In this document: one piece after another, positions 18,744-27,584 of the stretch
Numbering within the stretch: the first letter of the stretch is position 1
Layout of the letters: every line of letters starts with the position of its first letter
NCBI RefSeq assembly: GCF_000152985.1
Contig: NZ_CH672395.1
Span: 661,849-725,848, forward strand
Length of the DNA: 64,000 bases
Reading direction: 5' to 3'
DNA from: Leeuwenhoekiella blandensis MED217
Lineage (GTDB): Bacteria > Bacteroidota > Bacteroidia > Flavobacteriales > Flavobacteriaceae
Notes under the pieces: generated by a model
Told to the model about the DNA's origin: nothing
Seen by the model: only the letters and a program-made list of their open reading frames with translations
Database searches by the model: none
Made by a program: the position numbers and the translations under genes

Positions 18744-21700
18744 TTAAAATCTTGCGTTAACACCTAATGTGAATGTACGTGGTCTTGGGAATGCTGCATA
18801 TTCAATACCTGCGGTAGGAATATTCGAAGCATTAAGACTTCCTGTATTTGTAGAAACTTCAGGATCCAAACCAGAATATCCAGTGATTAGGAATACGTTT
18901 TGACCAGTTACAGAGAAACGTAAAGAATCAAATAAACCTTCACCACTCATAGGTACGTTGTAACCTACGCTTAAAGTTTGCAAGCGTACAAAGTCTCCTT
19001 TTTCTAAGAATCTTGTTGATACGGCTACAGAAGAACCAGGAGCTTCTCCGCTCGTTAATACATCTGTAGTAACGTTTTTAGCAATCGTAATACCACCCGC
19101 GTTAAAGAACGCATTATCCGTCGCATTGTAAACAGAGAATCCAAACTGACCGTTGAAATAGGCCGCGAAATCAAAGTTTTTGTAAGTAGCATTTAATGAA
19201 AGACCTGCGGTCCAGTCTGGTTGTGCATCTTCACCAACAAACTTCTTATCTGCATCTGGATCACCTTCTCCGTTACCATCAACGTCTACATAGGTTGGGT
19301 TTCCGTTTTCATCAAAACCGGTAAACTCTGCCATATAGAATGAGAATAAAGGTTGTCCTGCTTGAAGACGCTGAGCAAATGCTCCTGTTAAACCATTACC
19401 GTTAATAGGTCCTGTATCAATAATACGGTCTGTATCTAACACTTCATTATGGTTGTAAGCAATGTTGAATGAAGATGAGAACGTGAAATCTTCAGTTTGT
19501 ACGAAGTCGTAGTTCAATGCAAGTTCAACCCCTTGGTTTACTACTTTTCCATCTGTTAAGTTCTGGAATATCGTTTCGATTCCCGGTACCTGTGGAGCAG
19601 CAAGCGTGCTTAAAAGCAGAAGGTCTGTAGTTTCTTTACGATATAAGTTAAATGAGCCATTAAAGCGATCATTGTTAAATCCAAAATCAACTCCTACGTT
19701 TACATCTAAAGTAGATTCCCACTGAAGCGCTTCGTTATTGTTACCTACAAACTGAGTACCAGAGTTAGTAACTGTCAGGTTATCTGTGATTCCAATATCA
19801 GAGAAACGTGTTCTTCTGATGAAATTAGCATAACCTAATCCTTCCTGGTTACCTACAATACCTGCACCTAATCTTAATTTAAGAGTTGATACATTATCTC
19901 CGATGAAGTCTTCTTCGTGAATTTGCCAAGCAAAAGCACCAGAAGGGAAATAACCATACTGATTTTCTGGTCCAAAAGTAGAAGAACCATCCGCTCTAAA
20001 TGTACCAGTGAACAAATACTTATCAGCAAGCGTATAGTTTACACGTGCAAAATAAGATTGTAATTCGTCTGTATTGTCAAACGTATTAGCAAAGTATGCT
20101 GTAAATAATTGTGTGTAATTTGTTCCAATTGGTTCAGAAACGAATGCTGAATCGAAAGGAGCGCCAAAGTCTATACGGTTTACATAATCTCTATTTTGAT
20201 CGTAGGCAAAGTTTTGGAAAGATCCTGAGATTGTGTTTGCAATCAAACCGTACTGGTCTTCCAGTTGCTGAGCAGCTAAGCCCATATCAGACCCAAAACC
20301 AATACCACCTGCATTGATTCCCTCACGAGCAAACTCTTGATACGAGTAACCTGCAACTACGTCGATTTTAGAATTCTCAAACTGCTTGTTATAGCTTACA
20401 GTTGCTTCAAAAAGTTTGTTTGTTTGATCAAAAGTCCCATAAGTTCCTTGACCATTTCCAGATACACGGTTGATACCTGCTACGTCTGGAGAGAACAAGG
20501 CGATAGTTTTAGCATCACTCTTGTCATAACCTCCGGTTACTTTTGCACTGATGGCATCGGTGATTTTATATTCAGCAGAAAGGTTTGCTAAAAAACGATT
20601 GGTATTAGACTCACTTTGATAATAACGTAATAAGTTAACCGGGTTTAATAAGTTACTTCCCGGAGAAAAAGTCTCGTCGATAGGCCAAGTTGGGTTGGCA
20701 GTAATCGATGAACCGATTAAATCCCCTGTAGATCCTGCTTGACCACTTATAGGCGCATTGTCGTCATTTACACGTGATAAAGTCGTTTGTAAACTCAAAG
20801 TAAGTTTGTCATCAAACAAGCGCTGTGTCGCGTTTAAACGACCTGTGATACGCTCTTGTCCGGTGTTTCTAATAACACCTCGTTGATCTGAATAACCAAA
20901 AGAAGCACGAACGTTACCTGAGGTATAGCTGTGTGCGTAGCTCAAGTTATTTTGTGTAGAAATTGCATTTCTAGTGTAAAAATCTTGAAAATCAGAAGCA
21001 AATCCAAAGTCTAATAATGTTGGATCACCACCATAATCTGGTAAAGCATCAAGATATTGATCTGCAGTTAAAAGATCATACTCTCTAGCCGGAGATGAAA
21101 AGCTCACATTACTGCTTACTTCCCAAGCACCGCCTGAGCTACCGCGACCACTCTTGGTTTGCACGATGATTACACCGTTTGCACCACGAGAACCGTAGAT
21201 TGCTGTAGCTGATGCATCTTTAAGAATAGAGATACTTTCAATGTCAGTTGGGTTTAAGAAACTCAAAGGGTTTCTAGAAGAACCACCACCTACACCTAAG
21301 TCACCTGCTGCAGGAGCTCCTGATGTTGTTAATGGTACCCCGTCAACTACAATAAGTGGGTTATTACCAGAACGTATAGAGTTTGAACCCCTGATACGTA
21401 CATTAATACCGGCGCCCGGCTCTCCCGAAGATTGAGAGATTTGAACCCCAGCAGTTTTACCTTGAATTAATTGCTCTGGTGAAGCGATCACCCCTTGGTT
21501 AAAGTCTTCTGAAGTTACTGAAGCAACAGTACCTGTCGCATCCTTAACTGTAGTAGAACCATAACCAATAAGAACAACCTCGTCTAGAGCAGCAGCATCT
21601 TCTTGAAGTGTAACGTTAACGGTAGATCTACCATTAACGGCAACTTCTTGAGGAGCAAACCCGACATAACTAAAAACCAGGACGCTTCCTGCAGCTACAT

Positions 21701-21887
21701 CGTTTAAGGTATAATTTCCGTCAAAATCTGTTGTTGTCCCATTGGTAGTTCCTTTTACGAGAACGTTTGCGCCCGGAAGCGGACCATTAGGTTCAGATAC
21801 TGTTCCGGATACTGTTTGCGCTTGTGCCATACCTGCCAGTAAAAGCGAAGCGAAAAACAACATACTTCTAAGTATTACATGCTTCAT
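18744..21887 (-). CDS. SusC/RagA-family TonB-dependent outer-membrane transporter
   Basis: The ATG at 21887 is used because MKHVILRSMLFFASLLLAGMAQAQ is a typical signal peptide; a GTG 19 codons upstream lies within the promoter. The product has about 1,047 residues. A carboxypeptidase-regulatory-like domain comes first (VSGTVSEPNGPLPGANVLVKG). A plug follows with LIQGKTAGVQISQSSGEPGA and the SusC signature IRGSNSIRSGNNPLIVVDGVPL split over two strands. The rest is a large beta-barrel ending in FTLGVNARF, with a C-terminal aromatic. With the SusD partner it forms a ligand-gated uptake complex powered by TonB. A strong-looking promoter lies 55-83 bp upstream. Confidence 0.94.
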   Translation of the reverse strand: MKHVILRSMLFFASLLLAGMAQAQTVSGTVSEPNGPLPGANVLVKGTTNGTTTDFDGNYTLNDVAAGSVLVFSYVGFAPQEVAVNGRSTVNVTLQEDAAALDEVVLIGYGSTTVKDATGTVASVTSEDFNQGVIASPEQLIQGKTAGVQISQSSGEPGAGINVRIRGSNSIRSGNNPLIVVDGVPLTTSGAPAAGDLGVGGGSSRNPLSFLNPTDIESISILKDASATAIYGSRGANGVIIVQTKSGRGSSGGAWEVSSNVSFSSPAREYDLLTADQYLDALPDYGGDPTLLDFGFASDFQDFYTRNAISTQNNLSYAHSYTSGNVRASFGYSDQRGVIRNTGQERITGRLNATQRLFDDKLTLSLQTTLSRVNDDNAPISGQAGSTGDLIGSSITANPTWPIDETFSPGSNLLNPVNLLRYYQSESNTNRFLANLSAEYKITDAISAKVTGGYDKSDAKTIALFSPDVAGINRVSGNGQGTYGTFDQTNKLFEATVSYNKQFENSKIDVVAGYSYQEFAREGINAGGIGFGSDMGLAAQQLEDQYGLIANTISGSFQNFAYDQNRDYVNRIDFGAPFDSAFVSEPIGTNYTQLFTAYFANTFDNTDELQSYFARVNYTLADKYLFTGTFRADGSSTFGPENQYGYFPSGAFAWQIHEEDFIGDNVSTLKLRLGAGIVGNQEGLGYANFIRRTRFSDIGITDNLTVTNSGTQFVGNNNEALQWESTLDVNVGVDFGFNNDRFNGSFNLYRKETTDLLLLSTLAAPQVPGIETIFQNLTDGKVVNQGVELALNYDFVQTEDFTFSSSFNIAYNHNEVLDTDRIIDTGPINGNGLTGAFAQRLQAGQPLFSFYMAEFTGFDENGNPTYVDVDGNGEGDPDADKKFVGEDAQPDWTAGLSLNATYKNFDFAAYFNGQFGFSVYNATDNAFFNAGGITIAKNVTTDVLTSGEAPGSSVAVSTRFLEKGDFVRLQTLSVGYNVPMSGEGLFDSLRFSVTGQNVFLITGYSGLDPEVSTNTGSLNASNIPTAGIEYAAFPRPRTFTLGVNARF

Positions 21888-21941
21888 AAGTTTGAATTTT
21901 AATTGAATTATTTTGGTTTTCCAATAATGTTTCTTGGTGAC

Positions 21942-21970
21942 CAAATTTATATAAATAATTGATTAAACAA
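21942..21970 (-). promoter_or_regulatory. Promoter of susC
   Basis: On the minus strand TTG, an 18-base spacer and TAAATTTG match the Bacteroidota housekeeping consensus (TTTG...TAnnTTTG) exactly at the -7 box. The -7 box ends 54 bp before the susC start codon. Confidence 0.7.
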
Positions 21971-22368
21971 GGGTAACTACAACGTTTAAGTAGCGAAATC
22001 GATGTAGTTTTGAAAACTGTATTTTATACGCTTATTCGTAAAAATTTATCAAATAATTAATAATATTTGAAAATATAGTGAAAATATTATGGAATATTCA
22101 CACCTATTGAACTTATGCTAGAAACAGCGCAGTGATTCTCTCAACGAAATTTCAGTAAAATTTTTTTCTCAAAAAGGGTAAAATTGTACCAATTTGAGGC
22201 AATATTGACCATAGATTATGCAAGTATTTTTCTCAAAAACGTCAATTTTCCTCTTTTGTTAATTAAAGGTTAAATTAACATTTAATCCGAACCAGCTAAA
22301 TCGATTAAATTATAAAGATGAAAAGCCGATGTTTTAGCTTTAAGTGTGAATGAAAGTATCTTTGCGTT
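21971..22368. promoter_or_regulatory. AT-rich divergent intergenic region between susC and the HI0933-type gene
   Basis: No gene was found here. The region is AT-rich. The 13-mer TTTTTCTCAAAAA occurs twice in direct orientation, at 22163-22175 and 22227-22239, 64 bp apart (about six helical turns). It could be a regulator site for either divergent gene. TATCTTTG at 22357-22364 matches the -7 box (TAnnTTTG) for the plus-strand gene, but it ends only 4 bp before the ATG, implying an almost leaderless transcript; no good -33 box was seen. Confidence 0.5.
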
Positions 22369-23622
22369 ATGATTTATGATACGATAATTATTGGTGGAGG
22401 TGCAGCAGGTTTTTTTACAGCAATTAATCTGGCAAAACAACGAAGCGATCTTTCTATAATGATCCTAGAGCGTGGTGGGCAGGTTCTCGAGAAAGTAAGG
22501 ATCTCTGGTGGTGGTCGTTGTAACGTGACACACGCAGAGTTTGACCCAAGGTCGCTCACTTCTTATTATCCCCGGGGTAATCGTGAATTGTTGGGGCCGT
22601 TTCACACATTTATGACTGGTGATACCATGGCTTGGTTTGAAGAGCGTGGCGTATCGCTTAAAATAGAAGAGGACGGGCGTATTTTTCCGCAGTCTGATAG
22701 CTCAGAAAGCATTATAGATTGTTTTATTAAGGAGGCTGAAAATTTAAATGTAGAGGTAGTAACAAAAACTCCTATTACAGCGATTACCCAGACTAATGAT
22801 AGGTTTTCGATTAGTTCCAAATCACAGACCTACGAAGCTAAAACCCTAGTGATTGCTACCGGAAGTAATCCGAAAATGCTAAAAATTCTTGAAGACACAG
22901 GACTCGATATTGTACCTGCAGTTCCGTCTTTATTTACTTTTAATATTAAAGACGAGCGTATCAAAGACCTTGCTGGTTTAGCAACTGAAGCACGCGTTAG
23001 GTTACTCGATGAGCAGCAAAATGCATTAAAGGTAAATCATCCTACAATTGACCAGGAGGGAACTCAAGGTCCTGTTTTGATAACGCATTGGGGTATGAGC
23101 GGACCCGGTATTTTGAAACTTTCGGCTTGGGGTGCTCATCAATTGAATGCCTGCGACTATACGTTTACTATTGAAGTAGATTGGTTGCCCGAGATGGAAA
23201 GAAGTACATTTTCAGAACAACTAAAAGAAGACAAGATCAAATATGCAAAACAGAATGTCGCCAAGTGGTCACCTTATGGATTGCCTAAAAGGTTTTGGCA
23301 AAGTTTAGTTAAGGCTTCAGGAATACCTCAGTATCTAACTTGGGCAGATTTGAATAAGAAAATGATTCTTCAGTTAGCACAACAACTGCGTAGTGGTATT
23401 TTTCGCGTAAGCGGAAAAAGTACTTTTAAAGAGGAGTTTGTTACTGCTGGTGGCGTTAATCTTAAAGAAATTGATTTTAAAACGTACCAAAGTAAAAAAG
23501 TAGCCGGACTTTATCTCGCCGGGGAAGTACTCGATGTAGATGCGATTACAGGAGGTTTTAATTTTCAAAACGCCTGGACAGGAGGCTATATTGTAGCTCA
23601 AGACTTAGCAAAACGTCTTTAA
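22369..23622 (+). CDS. HI0933/YhiN (BaiN)-family FAD-dependent oxidoreductase
   Basis: The 417-residue flavoprotein has the N-terminal Rossmann dinucleotide motif IIIGGGAAGFFTAINLA (about residues 6-22). The family signature follows: VLEKVRISGGGRCNVTHAE, where GGRCN is diagnostic. The middle has TLVIATGSNP, and the C-terminus VTAGGVNLKEIDF and LYLAGEVLDVDAITGGFNFQNAW, which closes the FAD site. Members are cytoplasmic flavin oxidoreductases, mostly uncharacterised; some act on bile-acid intermediates, but nothing here suggests that. Its stop codon overlaps that of the convergent tspO gene by 4 bp (TTAA). Confidence 0.9.
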   Translation: MIYDTIIIGGGAAGFFTAINLAKQRSDLSIMILERGGQVLEKVRISGGGRCNVTHAEFDPRSLTSYYPRGNRELLGPFHTFMTGDTMAWFEERGVSLKIEEDGRIFPQSDSSESIIDCFIKEAENLNVEVVTKTPITAITQTNDRFSISSKSQTYEAKTLVIATGSNPKMLKILEDTGLDIVPAVPSLFTFNIKDERIKDLAGLATEARVRLLDEQQNALKVNHPTIDQEGTQGPVLITHWGMSGPGILKLSAWGAHQLNACDYTFTIEVDWLPEMERSTFSEQLKEDKIKYAKQNVAKWSPYGLPKRFWQSLVKASGIPQYLTWADLNKKMILQLAQQLRSGIFRVSGKSTFKEEFVTAGGVNLKEIDFKTYQSKKVAGLYLAGEVLDVDAITGGFNFQNAWTGGYIVAQDLAKRL

Positions 23623-24107
23623 TTTAAGCGCCAGATCTCAAAATTGAGTGCAGTAGCATAGGCTACCCAAATAAGATAAGGCAGAAGTAAGTAGGCTGCT
23701 TCAGGTTTAACTACTTTAAACCATTTAAAAGTGAAAAGAAGTAGAATAAACAAGCTTATTATTATAAGAAGTGCAGGCACTACGAGATGCATTCCAAAGA
23801 AAAGGATAGACCAGGAGGCATTTAAAATAAGCTGAAAGCCAAAGTGATAAAGTGCGGTTTTCACCCATTTATGATAATAGCCTTTATTCCAAACCATTCC
23901 TGCGGCGGTTCCCATTAAGATGTATAGCACAGTCCAGACCGGTGCAAATAACCAATTGGGCGGAGTAAATACCGGTTTAGTTAGGGTAGGATACCAGGTA
24001 GATACGCTGCTCTGTGTGGCAATGGCACTCAAAAAACCTACGATCAAACAGATCGTGATCATAATAAGAATTCTAATTGCTCTTTGTGTAATCATCGTAC
24101 TAAGCAT
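23619..24107 (-). CDS. tspO: TspO/MBR family membrane protein
   Basis: The protein has about 162 residues with five hydrophobic segments and the TspO pattern of aromatic residues: WYPTLTKPVFTPPNWLFAPVWTVLY after helix 1, then WNKG, LNASWSILFFG and YLIWVAYATALNFEIWRLN at the end. TspO proteins bind porphyrins or cholesterol-like ligands and are implicated in stress and tetrapyrrole handling. The start is uncertain: ATG at 24107 is used, but ATG at 24092 (MITQRAIRIL) would also give a complete first helix. It converges on the flavoprotein gene and diverges from mvaD, whose promoter shares the 91-bp intergenic region. Confidence 0.9.
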   Translation of the reverse strand: MLSTMITQRAIRILIMITICLIVGFLSAIATQSSVSTWYPTLTKPVFTPPNWLFAPVWTVLYILMGTAAGMVWNKGYYHKWVKTALYHFGFQLILNASWSILFFGMHLVVPALLIIISLFILLLFTFKWFKVVKPEAAYLLLPYLIWVAYATALNFEIWRLN

Positions 24108-24164
24108 TGTGACTAATTTAGACAATATTTATGATTTTCAAATTCTAAAAAGTTATGTTGAGGC

Positions 24165-24194
24165 TTTCAAAACTTTTTAGAGAGGTTATATTTG
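24165..24194 (+). promoter_or_regulatory. Promoter of mvaD
   Basis: TTTC, an 18-base spacer and TATATTTG fit the Bacteroidota consensus, with an exact TAnnTTTG -7 box. The box ends 4 bp before the ATG, implying a very short leader. Confidence 0.6.
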
Positions 24195-24198
24195 CAGT

Positions 24199-25281
24199 AT
24201 GACAACTACCAAATTTCATCCTGAATCTTACACTCAGGCATTAAAGACACAATCAGTAAGTTATGAATCGCCCAGTAACATAGCTTTAATTAAATATTGG
24301 GGGAAGCACGGTGTGCAAATTCCTAAAAATCCTTCTATAAGTTTTACATTGAACAATTGTAAAACAACTACAAAACTAAGTTTTGAGAAACGTACCAATT
24401 TTGATGAGGCGTACGATCTTAAGGTTATTTTAGACGGAAAACATAAGCCGGGTTTTGAACCTAAAATTCATCAGTTCTTTGGGCGGATAGATGAGTATCT
24501 TCCATTTATAAAGGAGTATCGTTTTACAATAGATACGACAAATAGTTTTCCGCATAGCTCCGGGATTGCATCCTCAGCGAGCGGTCTTAGCGCTTTGGCT
24601 TTGTGCCTTATGGAAATGGAACGCGAGATGCATCCTGAGATGTCTCTGAAACGTTTTAATCAAAAAGCATCATTTATTGCACGCTTAGGTTCAGGTAGTG
24701 GTTGTAGATCACTAGAAGGTCCGTTGGTAGTTTGGGGTGAACACGCAGATATTGAAGGAAGCAGTGATGTATATGGCGTTCAATATCCTTATGAAGTACA
24801 TTCGGTATTTGATCATTATCAAGACACTATTTTATTGGTTGATAAGGGAGAGAAGCCGGTAAGCAGCACAGTAGGGCATAATTTGATGCATAATCATGCT
24901 TATGCCGCTAGTAGATTTGATCAGGCGGTTGAAAATCTTGCACTTCTGGTGCCTATTCTAAAGGAAGGAAATCTGGACGAATTTGTGAGTTTGGTAGAAA
25001 GTGAGGCACTTACATTACACGCGATGATGCTTACGAGTAAGCCTTATTTCATCCTGATGAAACCCAACACCTTAAAGATCATCGATAAGATCTGGGAATA
25101 TCGCCGCGACACTTCTATTCCTGTTTGTTTTACTCTTGATGCCGGTGCAAATGTTCACGTTTTGTATCCTAAAAAAGATAAGGAAGCGGTTCAGGAATTT
25201 ATTAAGAATGATTTAAGTATATATTGTCAAGATAATAGGTATATTTTTGACAACGTGGGAAATGGAGCAATTAAATTGTAA
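24199..25281 (+). CDS. mvaD: Diphosphomevalonate decarboxylase
   Basis: The 360-residue GHMP-superfamily enzyme opens with SPSNIALIKYWGKHG (about residues 24-38), the signature of mevalonate diphosphate decarboxylases. The ATP loop is PHSSGIASSASGLSALAL (118-135). Near residue 170 SGSGCRSLEGPLVVWGEH matches the family. The C-terminal half has FTLDAGANVHVLYP with the conserved Asp-Ala-Gly-x-Asn. It converts mevalonate diphosphate to isopentenyl diphosphate in the cytoplasm. A mevalonate-kinase-like gene follows within one short gap, then a UbiA prenyltransferase, so this is an isoprenoid operon. The phosphomevalonate kinase and the early pathway genes are not in the window. Confidence 0.95.
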   Translation: MTTTKFHPESYTQALKTQSVSYESPSNIALIKYWGKHGVQIPKNPSISFTLNNCKTTTKLSFEKRTNFDEAYDLKVILDGKHKPGFEPKIHQFFGRIDEYLPFIKEYRFTIDTTNSFPHSSGIASSASGLSALALCLMEMEREMHPEMSLKRFNQKASFIARLGSGSGCRSLEGPLVVWGEHADIEGSSDVYGVQYPYEVHSVFDHYQDTILLVDKGEKPVSSTVGHNLMHNHAYAASRFDQAVENLALLVPILKEGNLDEFVSLVESEALTLHAMMLTSKPYFILMKPNTLKIIDKIWEYRRDTSIPVCFTLDAGANVHVLYPKKDKEAVQEFIKNDLSIYCQDNRYIFDNVGNGAIKL

Positions 25282-25310
25282 ATTTGTTCTGGCCTAAAAT
25301 GGATAGCTTT

Positions 25311-26249
25311 ATGAAAGGACCTTTATTTTATTCAAAAATTTTACTTTTTGGTGAGTACGGAATCATCAAAGATTCAAAAGGTTTATCAATACCTTACAAC
25401 TTTTATAAAGGTGCTTTGAAGGTTGACGCAAATCCTGATGAGGTTGCGGTTAAATCCAATCAAAGTTTAGGTCGCTTTGCTTCATATCTTCAGCAATTGC
25501 AAGAGACCCAGCCAGAATTGGTGCAATTTGATATCGAAGCATTACAGGCAGATGTTGCAAAAGGAATGTATTTTGATAGCACCATTCCGCAGGGATATGG
25601 TGTAGGAAGTAGCGGAGCACTTGTAGCTTCGATCTACGATAAATATGCCTTTGACAAAATCACGATTCTTGAAAATCTCACTCGAGAGAAACTGCTTAAG
25701 CTAAAAAAAATCTTTGGGGAGATGGAATCGTTCTTCCACGGAAAATCTTCTGGTTTAGATCCGCTTAACAGTTATTTGAGTCTTCCTATTCTTATTAATA
25801 GTAAAGACGATATTGAACCGGCGGGAATTCCTTCTCAAACCCCAGATGGTAAAGGAGCAGTATTCTTGCTCGATAGTGGTATTGTAGGAGAAACCGCTCC
25901 TATGATCAATATTTTTATGGAAAGCATGAAGAAAGAAGGTTTCCGTAATATGTTGAAAACACAATTTGTAAAACATACCGATGCGTGTATTGACGATTTC
26001 TTAAAGGGAGATGTAAAATCGCTTTTTGGTAATGTGAAACAGCTTTCTAAAACGGTACTGCGCAATTTTAAACCTATGATTCCTGCGAGTTTTCACGAAC
26101 TTTGGCAGCAGGGACTCGAGTCAAATGATTACTATTTAAAACTTTGCGGTTCTGGTGGAGGCGGTTATATTTTAGGATTTACCGAAGACATCGACAAAGC
26201 CCGTAAAGCGCTTGCCGGGCACAAAGTAGAGGTGGTCTACAACTTCTAG
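25311..26249 (+). CDS. GHMP kinase, probably mevalonate kinase
   Basis: The product has 312 residues from the ATG at 25311 (MKGPLFYSKILLFGEYG). An ATG four codons earlier (25299) is also possible. KILLFGEYG is the GHMP N-terminal motif 1, PQGYGVGSSGALVA (about residues 93-106) is the ATP-binding motif 2, and KLCGSGGGGYILGF near the C-terminus is motif 3. FHGKSSGLDPLNSY supplies the catalytic Asp region. It is directly downstream of mvaD and upstream of a prenyltransferase, which supports mevalonate kinase; phosphomevalonate kinase remains an alternative. It is shorter than many eukaryotic homologues but all three motifs are present. Confidence 0.88.
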   Translation: MKGPLFYSKILLFGEYGIIKDSKGLSIPYNFYKGALKVDANPDEVAVKSNQSLGRFASYLQQLQETQPELVQFDIEALQADVAKGMYFDSTIPQGYGVGSSGALVASIYDKYAFDKITILENLTREKLLKLKKIFGEMESFFHGKSSGLDPLNSYLSLPILINSKDDIEPAGIPSQTPDGKGAVFLLDSGIVGETAPMINIFMESMKKEGFRNMLKTQFVKHTDACIDDFLKGDVKSLFGNVKQLSKTVLRNFKPMIPASFHELWQQGLESNDYYLKLCGSGGGGYILGFTEDIDKARKALAGHKVEVVYNF

Positions 26250-26276
26250 AATTTTTCTTTTTAAAAATACACGTTT

Positions 26277-27188
26277 ATGTCACGCATAAGCCGAAGAAAC
26301 AAACTGTTACTTCTTAAATTTCTGAGTTTGTTTTCGGTGGTGCGCGGATACAATATTCTTATCATAGTGATTGCGCAGTATCTAGCGTCGATTTACATTT
26401 TAGCACCTGATTTGCCATTGCACGAGGTGCTTTTTGATTGGAATTTATTCCTTATCGTTTTATCTACTTCGCTGGTAATTGCAGGCGGTTACATCATTAA
26501 TAGCTTTTACGACAGTGAGAAAGACTTGATAAACCGTCCTAATAAAACCAAGTTGGATCATTTGGTGAGTCAGAAAAAGATACTATCGCTCTATTTTGTG
26601 CTAAACTTTGTGGCGATAATTGTGGCGAGCTATGTTTCGTTCTTTGCTGTGCTGTTTTTTTCTGCCTATATCTTCGGAATTTGGATCTACTCTCATAAAC
26701 TCAAGAAAGTCTTGTTCTTAGGAAACCTTGTTTCAGCATCTCTCGCGCTTACGCCCTTCTTTGCGGTATTTATTTACTACCGAAATTTTGAAAAAGTCAT
26801 TTTTGTGCACGCTGTATTTTTAGGCTTGATTATTTTGATGCGCGAACTCATCAAAGATCTAGAGAACTTGAAAGGGGATTTAGCTTTAAATTACAATACG
26901 TTTCCTACGGTTTATGGAGAGCGTTCAACCAAAGCTTTGATCTCGTTGCTTACAGGGGTCATAGTGATTCCGGCTTTTTTACTCATCAATAAATTTGATG
27001 TGGGTTTGATGCAATACTACTTCTATGTGAGTACGGTTTTGCTAATGGTTTTTTTATATTGGTTGTGGCGTTCTGAGGTGAAATTGCACTACCTCCTCCT
27101 TCACAATATTCTCAAATTCATTCTCGTGCTTGGGGTCTTCAGTATTTTGCTTATCGATCCTGATGTGGTGCTTAATCGTATCGTATAA
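26277..27188 (+). CDS. UbiA-family prenyltransferase (resembles geranylgeranylglycerol-phosphate geranylgeranyltransferase)
   Basis: The 303-residue polytopic membrane protein has both UbiA aspartate motifs: NSFYDSEKD (Asn75, Asp79, Asp83) and RELIKDLENLKGD (189-201). The second motif looks like the REIIKDIEDxxGD form found in archaeal digeranylgeranylglyceryl-phosphate synthases and chlorophyll synthases rather than the UbiA form used for 4-hydroxybenzoate. About eight hydrophobic helices are visible. It lies 27 bp after the mevalonate-kinase-like gene, so its prenyl donor probably comes from this pathway. The acceptor (glycerol phosphate ether lipid, quinone head group or other) cannot be decided from sequence. 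Its stop is adjacent to the terminator of the convergent gene. Confidence 0.85.
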   Translation: MSRISRRNKLLLLKFLSLFSVVRGYNILIIVIAQYLASIYILAPDLPLHEVLFDWNLFLIVLSTSLVIAGGYIINSFYDSEKDLINRPNKTKLDHLVSQKKILSLYFVLNFVAIIVASYVSFFAVLFFSAYIFGIWIYSHKLKKVLFLGNLVSASLALTPFFAVFIYYRNFEKVIFVHAVFLGLIILMRELIKDLENLKGDLALNYNTFPTVYGERSTKALISLLTGVIVIPAFLLINKFDVGLMQYYFYVSTVLLMVFLYWLWRSEVKLHYLLLHNILKFILVLGVFSILLIDPDVVLNRIV

Positions 27189-27215
27189 AAAAAGGCCATC
27201 CTAATGATGACCTTT
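27185..27215 (-). terminator. Terminator of the small secreted-protein gene
   Basis: On the minus strand AAAGGTCATC, a 5-base loop and GATGGCCTTT form a 10-bp stem (one G-T pair) followed by TTTTAT. It ends the gene at 27243-27584, 27 bp downstream of its stop, and overlaps the end of the UbiA gene. Confidence 0.8.
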
Positions 27216-27242
27216 CGGGCTAATTCAAATAAACAAAATGGT

Positions 27243-27584
27243 TTAAAGCTCTTTTACGATCTTATAACTTAGATTGAAAAATCGGTTTCCTGCGATAGCA
27301 ACTTTTGCTTGTTTATAATTTAATCTGCTTTTGATGTAATTTTCGATCGCCTGATCTTGAGTTTCTACATCAAGAACGACAATGCTGCCTTGAGCAGTTA
27401 CCATAAAATGAATTTCACTATTTAGGCTGTTTTCTTTTAATTCAAAATCAGGAGTTCCTAAAAGTTCAACTACTTGCTGGCGTAATTGCGCACTTGCAGT
27501 CTCAGGTTTTGGGTCTGTGTTGGCGATCAAACTTGTAGTGGTTAGCATTACCAAAAGCGCCGCTAGAATTTGTAATTTTTTCAT
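27243..27584 (-). CDS. Small secreted hypothetical protein
   Basis: The 113-residue protein starts with MKKLQILAALLVMLTTTSLIANT, a Sec signal peptide without a lipobox, so the mature part of about 90 residues is periplasmic. The mature part has alternating short strands and helices (LNSEIHFMVTAQGSIVVLDVETQD, IENYIKSRLNYKQA, RFFNLSYKIV). This resembles a small TonB-C-like or beta-alpha-beta fold seen in many unannotated flavobacterial secreted proteins, but I do not recognise a named family. It stands alone with its own terminator, convergent with the isoprenoid genes. Confidence 0.75.
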   Translation of the reverse strand: MKKLQILAALLVMLTTTSLIANTDPKPETASAQLRQQVVELLGTPDFELKENSLNSEIHFMVTAQGSIVVLDVETQDQAIENYIKSRLNYKQAKVAIAGNRFFNLSYKIVKEL

